Source: an uncultured bacterium (GTDB lineage: Bacteria; UBP6; UBA1177; JAKLFG01). Taken from it: a stretch of DNA of 32,247 nucleotides. The stretch lies in NCBI GenBank assembly GCA_937871295.1, contig CALMRE010000156.1, positions 1 to 32,247 of the forward strand. Reading direction: 5' to 3'. The notes under the pieces are model-generated. The model saw only the letters and a list, made by a program, of their open reading frames with translations. It was not told where the DNA came from and did not search any database. The stretch's first letter is position 1. Each line of letters starts with the position of its first letter. Made by a program: the position numbers and the translations under genes. Positions 24,859-32,247 of this stretch are shown here, piece by piece.

Positions 24859-26936
24859 GGCTTTTCCGCCTCGGCCGCCGCCGGCTCTTTCTTTTCCTCC
24901 TTTTTCTCCTCTTCCTTGAGGAGTTCCTTCGCCGGCTGAAAACCTTTCGTCTTCACCCCGATGAATATCTCGCCTGCCCCGTCCACCTGATTGCGCTCGG
25001 TGAAACGGAGCGGGCGGTTGAGGGTGAGCGACGGCCATTCGGCGCTCTTGAGTTGCCCGAGGAACGCGGCCAGCGTACCCCCGCCCCCCTTTTCCTGCGC
25101 CGAAAGGACCAGCGCCCCTATCTCGGCCAGCGTCTGCTCGATGGCGTACGGCGGCCGCTGGAACTTCGCGGTGAAGATCTCGCTGAAACTCTTCCACGCG
25201 GCGTTCGTCTCGCCGATATCCTGTGACGGCGCCGCCAGCGTCATACCGTCGATGAGCTTATTGATATTCTTCTCGAACGATGCGTCGCCCTTGACCTCGG
25301 ACGGCGCGGCGACCGTTATGGTGTTGATCTCCCACGACAGGTTGAACTCGGTCCGGAGGGTGTTCTGATTCTCCCGCACGCGGTTGCGTTCCCAGCCGGA
25401 CTGATAATCGAATTCGACATTCTTATAGACGAACGCCGGCAGCAGCGCCGCCATCTGTTCGGGGCTCCCCAGAACGAACAACGCATCGAAATCGGCCTGC
25501 ATCGGCGTCACCTTCGCGATGCGATCGAGCGCCCGCTTCATCATGGTCGAACTCTTGTATTTGTCGGCGTTCTCCTGCCGGAACCGGTAAAGCGCGGAAT
25601 TATATCCCTCCGGCATCGAGAGCAACTCCTCCACATCGTCCAGCAGCGCCTTGTCGCCCGGCCCGAAAGCGAGCGCATCGGTCACCTGTCCGCCCGCCGC
25701 CTCGACCGCCTGCCAGTAGAGATCGCGCAGACGCCGCCCCCGAAGATCATCGGGATAGGCAATCGCGAACCGTTTCTTCTCGCGGCTCGCCAGCCACGCC
25801 GCGATGTCGGCCGCTTCGCGCTCCTTGGTGTATTTCAGGTTGAACAGGAATCCCGGCGTATCGGAGAACCACGGCGTGAAGGCGATGAGCGGCAACGGCG
25901 CAGTGACCGACAGACGGGCGAATTCATCGACCGCCACCTCGCTGAACAGCGGCCCGATCCCGACGAAACATTTCTGCTCCCGGGCCTTTGCCATCGCCTG
26001 CGCCGCCTCGTCACCCGTCAGAAAACGATGTACGGACGGTACGATCCCCGCCTTTGAATATTCCTTGAAGAACCAGTCGTAGAAAACCTCGACCACCTCG
26101 TTGACCTTGCGCCACTTGTCGTCCTCCGACAGGAACAGACAGACGCTTCGCCAGTCGGGCGTGTAACTGCCGTCCAACAGCACCATCGGGGCGGGCGGCG
26201 GCGTTTCAGGAAGGGGCGGCGCCATCTCGGGCAACGCCTCGGGGGTCGCCTCCGCGGCGGCCGGCTGTTGCGCCTCCGGAACTTGCCCGGCGGAAACTTG
26301 GGGAGCATCGGGAACGGGCGAAACGGCAACGGGCGCGGAGGCTCCGTCGAACGAAGCAAGCGCCGCGGTGAAGGCCGCGCGCGTCTCGGGACCCTTGGCG
26401 AGGAAAGCATCCAACTCGCCCCGGACCAACTGCTGTTTCACCTCATTGAGTTTCGAATACCACTGCGCCGCCTTCGCGGTGTCGCCACGGTACAGATACG
26501 ACAGGAACACGATGCGCGACGCCGGTATCTTTTCCTCTTTGGTGAGCGACAGATAGACCCCCAGCATGAAATCGAGCGCACCGTCCCAATCACCCGCCGC
26601 AAAGGCCGCTTCGGCCCCCAGCTTGCGGGCATCGCGCAGATAATAGCCCTTTTCGGGAAGATCCTTGAGCAGCGTCACCGCCCGTTCGTACTTCGCCTGC
26701 TTGGCAAGCGACCGGGCGAGGAAATAGCGCAGTTCCCCCTGCTGTGCGCCGCTCCACTCGCGGGTAAGCAGATTGCGGATCTTTTCTTCGCAGACCGCGG
26801 GAATCCCCTTCGCTTCGCAGAGAATGATATCGTTGCGGACCGTGTCGAACGACACCGGTTTTTCGACGGCCGTTCTCTGCACCGAAGAACAGGAAACGGC
26901 GAGCATCGCTATGAGGAACAGGCACGAGCGCCGCAT
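24855..26936 (-). CDS. Large lipoprotein with N-terminal TPR-like region and periplasmic-binding-like domain (LpoA/Peripla_BP_6-like)
   Basis: Lipobox AMLAVSCSS; helical N-terminus; SVTAPLPLIAFTPWFSDTPGFLFNL, KRFAIAYPDDLRGRRLRDLYWQAVEAAGGQ, DALFVLGSPEQMAALLPAF. Confidence 0.65.
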   Translation of the reverse strand: MRRSCLFLIAMLAVSCSSVQRTAVEKPVSFDTVRNDIILCEAKGIPAVCEEKIRNLLTREWSGAQQGELRYFLARSLAKQAKYERAVTLLKDLPEKGYYLRDARKLGAEAAFAAGDWDGALDFMLGVYLSLTKEEKIPASRIVFLSYLYRGDTAKAAQWYSKLNEVKQQLVRGELDAFLAKGPETRAAFTAALASFDGASAPVAVSPVPDAPQVSAGQVPEAQQPAAAEATPEALPEMAPPLPETPPPAPMVLLDGSYTPDWRSVCLFLSEDDKWRKVNEVVEVFYDWFFKEYSKAGIVPSVHRFLTGDEAAQAMAKAREQKCFVGIGPLFSEVAVDEFARLSVTAPLPLIAFTPWFSDTPGFLFNLKYTKEREAADIAAWLASREKKRFAIAYPDDLRGRRLRDLYWQAVEAAGGQVTDALAFGPGDKALLDDVEELLSMPEGYNSALYRFRQENADKYKSSTMMKRALDRIAKVTPMQADFDALFVLGSPEQMAALLPAFVYKNVEFDYQSGWERNRVRENQNTLRTEFNLSWEINTITVAAPSEVKGDASFEKNINKLIDGMTLAAPSQDIGETNAAWKSFSEIFTAKFQRPPYAIEQTLAEIGALVLSAQEKGGGGTLAAFLGQLKSAEWPSLTLNRPLRFTERNQVDGAGEIFIGVKTKGFQPAKELLKEEEKKEEKKEPAAAEAEKP

Positions 26937-27014
26937 AGGCGAACCCCTATTTTAAGCCGGAGCGATACTATCAGAAGAAAGCCAATAATCAAGGAAACAG
27001 AACTGAAAAATAAG

Positions 27015-27045
27015 TTGACAATCGGGCCCTTTTCATCAATATAGT
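27015..27045 (+). promoter_or_regulatory. Candidate promoter for the tRNA array
   Basis: TTGACA - 19 nt - TATAGT about 20 bp before the first tRNA; the spacer is long. Confidence 0.45.
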
Positions 27046-27066
27046 ACCGCTTTGTTCTTTCACAAC

Positions 27067-27158
27067 GGAGGAGTGTCCGAGTGGTCTAAGGAGGCGGTCT
27101 TGAAAACCGTTGAGGGTCGTGAGATCTTCCGTGGGTTCGAATCCTACCTCCTCCGCCA
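27067..27158 (+). tRNA. tRNA-Ser (anticodon TGA)
   Basis: GGAGGAG acceptor pairs with CTCCTCC, encoded CCA; anticodon loop CTTGAAA; long variable arm; GGTTCGAATCC T-arm. Confidence 0.95.
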
Positions 27159-27168
27159 TTCAATACAT

Positions 27169-27262
<94 letters not shown>

Positions 27263-27277
27263 CTTGACGTCACTAAT

Positions 27278-27354
27278 GCGCCCGTAGCTCAATTGGATAG
27301 AGCATCTGACTACGGATCAGAAGGCTGGGGGTTCGAATCTTCCCGGGCGCGCCA
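27278..27354 (+). tRNA. tRNA-Arg (anticodon ACG)
   Basis: GCGCCCG acceptor pairs with CGGGCGC, encoded CCA; anticodon stem TCTGA-CTACGGA-TCAGA; GGTTCGAATCT. Confidence 0.95.
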
Positions 27355-27362
27355 CTTATTAT

Positions 27363-27400
27363 AACGGGTTAGGTCCTACGGGGCTTAACCCGTTTTTCTT
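27363..27400 (+). terminator. Rho-independent terminator after the tRNA array
   Basis: AACGGGTTA ... TAACCCGTT stem, extended inward with GU pairs to a C(TACG)G tetraloop, followed by TTTTTCTTT. Confidence 0.8.
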
Positions 27401-27484
27401 TACCGTCTCGCCACTAGGGCGTTATAACGAACCCTCATCCGACCTGCGGTCACCTTCTTCCTCAACAGGTACAAGGACTTCTGT

Positions 27485-27955
27485 CTACCCCACCACTTCC
27501 GCTATCTTATCGGCCGCTTCCTGCTTCAATCTTTCGTGATCGCGCAGCATCGTCGGGACCACCGCGCCGGGGAGCGTCGTCGCGCCGTTCGCTGCGGCCG
27601 CTTTGCCCATCTGTCCCAGCGCCCGGGTGCCGCCGAGGCAGGCGCAGGGGAAACCCATCGTCGCGAAGGGGATCACTTTCTTTCCCTTGAGGTCGCCGAG
27701 CGACTTGAGATAGGAGAGGATGACGGGGGAGGCGGAGAAGGCCCAGACGGGGCCGCCGACCAGCAGGAGGTCGTACGGGGCGATGTCGGGGCGGTTGACG
27801 ATGCGGAAGGGTTTGTTGGGGGCCTCTATGTCGGGGTCGATGGTGAGGTGGTGGAGAGAGACGCCGTGGTTGAGTTTCTTGAGGCGTTTCTCGATGAGTT
27901 GGGCGAGGGCGAGGGTCCGGCCGGTCTTGGAATGAACGATGATACCGATGCGCAT
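27485..27955 (-). CDS. Flavodoxin-like / flavodoxin-family protein
   Basis: MRIGIIVHSKTGRTLALAQLIEKRL FMN-binding loop; YDLLLVGGPVWAFSASPVILSYL; GKKVIPFATMG. Confidence 0.8.
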   Translation of the reverse strand: MRIGIIVHSKTGRTLALAQLIEKRLKKLNHGVSLHHLTIDPDIEAPNKPFRIVNRPDIAPYDLLLVGGPVWAFSASPVILSYLKSLGDLKGKKVIPFATMGFPCACLGGTRALGQMGKAAAANGATTLPGAVVPTMLRDHERLKQEAADKIAEVVG

Positions 27956-28040
27956 GGGGACCTCCACTGAATAGGAACCGTAATGACGGCGGCATCATGC
28001 AACGGGAGGAACGGAAAGTCAAGTAACGCCCTCCCCGAAC

Positions 28041-28069
28041 TTGACGCGCGGGCTGACTCCTGTTAAAAA
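28041..28069 (+). promoter_or_regulatory. Candidate sigma-70-like promoter for thymidine kinase
   Basis: TTGACG - 17 nt - TAAAAA, then GGGAGG RBS before ATG 28095. Confidence 0.45.
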
Positions 28070-28094
28070 TCGTACGGGCAACAGGGAGGGTCCC

Positions 28095-28673
28095 ATGGCG
28101 AAACTCTATTTCCGGTACGGTTCGATGGGGGCGTCGAAGAGCACTAACTGCATCATGGTCGCCTACAACTATAAAGAGCGCGGCCAGAATGTGGTCATTT
28201 TCAAGTCGGCGGTCGATACGCGGTCGCACACCGGTTTCATCGAGTCGCGCACCGGGATGAAGTGGCCCTGCGTCGATTTCACCGCCGATTATCGGTTCAG
28301 CATCGAGTCGGTCAAGGCGTCGGCGGGGATGGACCGGATCTCCTGCATTCTCATCGATGAGGCGCAGTTCCTCACCGAGGAGCAGGTGTTACAGTTGAGC
28401 GATATCGTCGATTATGCGGGGATACCGGTCATCTGCTACGGGCTACGGACCGATTTCCGGTGCGAGTTCTTTCCGGGCAGTTCGGCGCTGATGCGCTATG
28501 CCGATGAGTTGGAGGAGATACCGACCATCTGCTGGTGCGGGAGGAAGGCGCGGCTCATTGCGCGGATAGCCGGGGGGAAGATGGTGAAGACGGGAACTCA
28601 GATACAGATAGGCGGCAACGAGAGTTACATTTCATTGTGTCGCCGGCATTGGAAGGAAGAGAAACTCGGCTGA
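28095..28673 (+). CDS. tdk: Thymidine kinase (type II)
   Basis: LYFRYGSMGASKSTN P-loop variant; ILIDEAQFLTEEQV; YGLRTDFRCEFFPGS; CWCGRKA and SLCRRHW zinc-binding Cys. Confidence 0.93.
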   Translation: MAKLYFRYGSMGASKSTNCIMVAYNYKERGQNVVIFKSAVDTRSHTGFIESRTGMKWPCVDFTADYRFSIESVKASAGMDRISCILIDEAQFLTEEQVLQLSDIVDYAGIPVICYGLRTDFRCEFFPGSSALMRYADELEEIPTICWCGRKARLIARIAGGKMVKTGTQIQIGGNESYISLCRRHWKEEKLG

Positions 28674-28719
28674 TCGGCCGGTCCGTTAGAATCAAATCGG
28701 TCAAACACGGCGGGAAAAA

Positions 28720-29376
28720 TCAGGAAAGGAAGTAGGTCTCAGTCGTGGACGGCAGCAACTCGACGATGTCGGTGAAGCCGCGATCCATGGCATACAGACG
28801 CGCCGTCCTGCCGGTATTGTCGCGTATCTCGGTGTTGGCACCGTATTCGAGGTACAGTTTTATCACATCGATCTGTCCCCTCATCGCCGCCTGGATAAGC
28901 GCCGTTTCGCCGAGGTCGTTCTGCAGGTTGATGTTGGCGCCGGCGGCGAGCAGAAGGTGGCCGCGTTCGGGGAGGCAGGTGACGGTGTAGTGCAGCGCGG
29001 TATTGCCTTCGTTGTCGCGGATATCGGGTAGCGCCTGCGCCTCTGCGAGCAGGAACTTGATCATTTTCAGCGTTTCCAGATAGGCGCCGTTCTCGAAATG
29101 GTCCCGCACTTTGTCGCCCAGCAAGCGCACTCCCTTGGCGCAGGCGATCATGAGCGGCGTGAGTCCTTCGTGGTTCTTTTTGTTGATGTCGCCGCCTTCG
29201 CTGAGGTACTTCCGGATGTGGTCGTAGCGGTATTCGCTGACGGCGTCGAAGATGTTGAGGGGCGGGAGGTAGAGGATCTTTTTGATGATCCAGAAGATGG
29301 CGAAAAGGAGCAGAACGAAGATGGAGACGGTTAAAAGTATCTTGGGATCAATGGTTTGACCGTTGAACCACGGCAT
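28720..29376 (-). CDS. Membrane-anchored ankyrin-repeat protein
   Basis: N-terminal TM ILLTVSIFVLLLFAIFWIIKKILYL; ankyrin repeats NHEGLTPLMIACAKG, DNEGNTALHYTVT, NDLGETALIQAAMRGQIDVIKLYLEYGANTEIRDNTGRTARLYAMDRG. Confidence 0.85.
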   Translation of the reverse strand: MPWFNGQTIDPKILLTVSIFVLLLFAIFWIIKKILYLPPLNIFDAVSEYRYDHIRKYLSEGGDINKKNHEGLTPLMIACAKGVRLLGDKVRDHFENGAYLETLKMIKFLLAEAQALPDIRDNEGNTALHYTVTCLPERGHLLLAAGANINLQNDLGETALIQAAMRGQIDVIKLYLEYGANTEIRDNTGRTARLYAMDRGFTDIVELLPSTTETYFLS

Positions 29377-29541
29377 CTTCGTTCACCCGATGAGAACTGC
29401 AAAAACATCGTGCCGGGAGCGGGGAGGAAAGTCAAGAAAGGGGGAAATCTATAAAAATTTAGATGCGACCCCGTCGGGCCCCCTCCTGATACTGATACCT
29501 GATATGTCCTGCTATCACTCGTCCATCTGACTCGCAACTGT

Positions 29542-30544
29542 CTAGATGCGTTTCAATGGCAATTCGGCCTTAACCTCATCGTCAAGTCGTTCGTAGTTGG
29601 CGAATAGTGCTTCCAGCAATTCCTTTTGAGTCCATAGGCGTACACGGAAAAAACTGCCAGCCAGTTCTTTGGCCACATTGCTCTTGAACCACAAAGAGGC
29701 CTTCTTGGGCTCCAAACTTGGCAACCGCGCCTAAAAGTTTGTCAACGGTCGGTCTATCGATAGGTGCATCTTCCGATTTCACTTCGACACAAAGTCGCGG
29801 CGAACCGAACCCAAGTGGTCCGGCCCCAGCAAGAATGTCGACGCCACCATCAGGGCCATCTGGACTCAAGTAGGTCGTATATCCTTGCGCTTTTAATATC
29901 GCCTCAACCAATCTATTCATGCTATTTCCTTTGAATCTAGCGGAGATCAACTGAGCAATCTGGTCATGTGCCAACACCTCAAGATCGGTGTCTTCCGCCT
30001 CTTCGTCGCTTGTTGCTGTCGTATCGTTTGTTTTTATTGCGGTTTTCAATGTTTCCGGCTTCCAACCGCTTAATTTCATCTCACGCAAACGCGTTTCAGC
30101 ATTGTTTCGCTGAATTCGGCATATGGTTAAAAATGCCCCAAAGGTATAGAGTAAATCTTTCCCGAAGTTTGAACGAGGAATTGCCTCACCAATCCATTTT
30201 ACTGCTCTCCAATGATAAAAAGGGTTGGGGCCATCTGCCTCGAATTGATAGTTTCCTATAATCTCTCCTATCTGGATTGCTGGTTGTGTTTTCAACGGAA
30301 CGACAACCCAATCCCCCTTTTTCATGTCGTGAGCGAACGGCCAGAGTTGGCCAATCCAGTTATATAAGCGTTTGACCTTGGCGTCAGGATGTATTTCGGA
30401 CAAGATATTAAAAAGAGCCTGTCTATCATCAAGTCTCGCAAGATTGTGTGCTAGTCCATCCCATGTGACATACACGCGATTCTCTGCGATGAACTTCTGT
30501 TCGTACTCACCATACGAACCCGCGCGAACTAACCAAATTGCCAT
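29542..30544 (-). pseudogene. Mrr-like restriction endonuclease with a frameshift near the C-terminus
   Basis: Frame 1 (29582..30544) carries GPDGGVDILAG...LCVEVKS (PD-(D/E)XK) and ends in divergent sequence; a second frame (29542..29724) carries the expected tail FKSNVAKELAGSFFRVRLWTQKELLEALFANYERLDDEVKAELPLKRI. Confidence 0.72.
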
Positions 30545-30705
30545 GATATGCTCCTTTTAGTGAATAACAGTATTCTTAATATAAGGAAGCTTTGCCTGAT
30601 CAAAAAAATGAAAGGCGTCTGCCCCGATAAGCAAGCCCTCTGGTATCAGCTCTTTTCTGTCTTGGCAACTTCTCACTACCGCTCCCCCTCCCAACAGGCT
30701 TGTTT

Positions 30706-32247
30706 TCATTCCTTCGCCACCACGGTGTCGTATCCCCCGTAATGGGTCAGCCCCTCGTGGCTCTCGATACCGGTGTAGCGAAGCGAAGCGTCTTCGTACC
30801 GACGGAACGCGAATACCGCTTGATTCATTTGCAGGGTGTTGAACACATCGAGGCTTACGAGCAGATGAAAATCTTTGACCGTCAGCCCGGTGACGGTTAG
30901 GAATAAGTCGGGTTCCAATTTGGTGATGACATCCTGTAGTGTGTTCTCGCGAAAATCGGTCAAGTACATGAATGCCGGGATGCGAGTGGCGAATTTGATC
31001 AACTTCTCCTGAACGAGTTTGCGTTTTGATTTGTACTCTTTTTCCGCTTCGGTGAGTTGCTTCTTCTGCTTGTTCGTCAGGTCTTTTCCCTTTGCCTTAT
31101 TCTTGAGTTCCTTGACCTTGTCGCTCTTATTGATGATTGTCTCGATGATGTTGGCGCCGAGCGCACGCCAGCCCTCGATACGCTCCACGGCAGCCCTTGC
31201 TTCAGGATTGTCCATAACGCGCCGTAAGGTATTGTTGTCCACATTCACCAGAAGAGCGGACTGCCACTTACGGGCCAAAAGCGTGGCCGAGGTGCCTGCC
31301 ATTGCAATGTCGAGGATGCCGCCGGCATCTATCTGTACCATATTGGCCCCGTCATAGGCCAACACCGGTAAGAACGACACAAGATCCTTGACCGCATTTT
31401 CAGGATTCGACTCGTCTGGCGAAAGGCCGATCCCATATTCGGACAGTTGCCGTAGCGCACGGGTAGGCGCAAAGTCGAACACGAAACAGGCGGGCTTGAG
31501 TATCTCCTCCTCGTTTGGATTGTCGCCATTGGGATTTTTGATAGACCACGGCGACTGCACACGGAAAGCGGCTTGAAAATAGGTCTCGGGCGACTTGAGA
31601 TTACGAAGCATCAAGATGGATGACCACTGTGGCACGGTTACGCCAGTCGTGAGTTTTCCGCACGAGAGCGTGATCGTCTTGGTCTCGAATCCGCTCCCGA
31701 TGGCTTTGCGAACGGGAGGTAATGCATTTAATCCGATGCCCGCCGATGTACCAGCGGCGACGACAACTTCGTATCCGTGCCAGAAGGTGTTGTGCCGCTC
31801 GGCTAGCAGGTTCGCCATTGCGTGGCAGGATGCGACATTGGGAAGAAACCAGAATGAATGTTGGAGGTACGGTAACAGTCGGACATCCGAATAGGGAAAC
31901 GGCGGTCGTGTACCGGTTTTAAGGCTCTCTGCCGTCTGCGGAAGATAGGAGCCCCGGATGATCTCCAGCCACTTCTGCACATCGCTCTTATGAGTGAACT
32001 GTGCCTTTTTACCCTTGCCGGTGGCCGCGAAGAATGCATTGAGATCGAATTCATCGAATTCCCCGCCGCTTGCTATCGCCAGCAATTCGTCAGGCATTTG
32101 GTATGTCAGCAAGCGTAACTGCGGTAGCGCACCATAGGGATTCAATTTGCCGGGATTTTCTGCCGGGAATTCTTCTTTGGCGCGCTGTTCGTCGGTGTAG
32201 GTCCAGTTGAAGATCGCCTCTTCGATGAATTCGCCCGTTGCCAGCGC
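30706..32247 (-). CDS. SF2 helicase-type restriction enzyme/restriction-associated protein, C-terminal portion; 5' end lies beyond the window
   Basis: TKTITLSCGKLTTGVTVPQWSSILMLRNLKSPETYFQAAFRVQSPW resembles SF2 motifs V and VI. The frame is open from the listed start to base 32247 (ALATGEFIEEAIFNWTYTDEQRAKEEFPAENPGK), so the gene is truncated. Confidence 0.65.
   Translation of the reverse strand, partial: ALATGEFIEEAIFNWTYTDEQRAKEEFPAENPGKLNPYGALPQLRLLTYQMPDELLAIASGGEFDEFDLNAFFAATGKGKKAQFTHKSDVQKWLEIIRGSYLPQTAESLKTGTRPPFPYSDVRLLPYLQHSFWFLPNVASCHAMANLLAERHNTFWHGYEVVVAAGTSAGIGLNALPPVRKAIGSGFETKTITLSCGKLTTGVTVPQWSSILMLRNLKSPETYFQAAFRVQSPWSIKNPNGDNPNEEEILKPACFVFDFAPTRALRQLSEYGIGLSPDESNPENAVKDLVSFLPVLAYDGANMVQIDAGGILDIAMAGTSATLLARKWQSALLVNVDNNTLRRVMDNPEARAAVERIEGWRALGANIIETIINKSDKVKELKNKAKGKDLTNKQKKQLTEAEKEYKSKRKLVQEKLIKFATRIPAFMYLTDFRENTLQDVITKLEPDLFLTVTGLTVKDFHLLVSLDVFNTLQMNQAVFAFRRYEDASLRYTGIESHEGLTHYGGYDTVVAKE

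Noticed and set aside
29331-29537. 68-aa minus-strand ORF upstream of the ankyrin gene
   Set aside because: No RBS, no motif, lies in an intergenic stretch with short repeats.
29459-29550. TAGATGCG occurring twice (about 29460 and 29543) and TGATAC repeats, considered as insertion-site duplications
   Set aside because: Too short to distinguish from chance; no element between them.

Overview
GC-rich bacterial chromosomal window. The gene content (acidic D-rich lipoproteins, an MXAN_5187-like protein, a GAF protein and Cys-rich surface modules) suggests a Myxococcota/deltaproteobacteria-like lineage, which is inference only. Layout: (1) a large surface protein with six Cys-rich tandem modules and a Pmp-like beta-helix, then an arylsulfotransferase-like lipoprotein; (2) a dense 5.2-16.2 kb cluster with a geranylgeranyl-reductase-family flavoprotein, a membrane-embedded spermidine-synthase-like protein, two B12-binding-type radical SAM proteins, two UbiA-family prenyltransferases, two unassigned polytopic membrane proteins and a DUF1566 lipoprotein. 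This cluster is the best candidate for an undescribed isoprenoid/polyprenyl-lipid modification pathway; (3) housekeeping genes: GAF protein, gatCAB, MXAN_5187-like, lipoproteins, coaE, lysine 6-aminotransferase, plsC-type acyltransferase, LpoA-like lipoprotein; (4) a tRNA-Ser/Ser/Arg array with a terminator, a flavodoxin-like protein, thymidine kinase and an ankyrin protein; (5) a compositionally distinct right edge with a frameshifted Mrr-like restriction endonuclease and the 3' part of a helicase-type restriction protein running off the window. All calls come from reading motifs. No database search was run.
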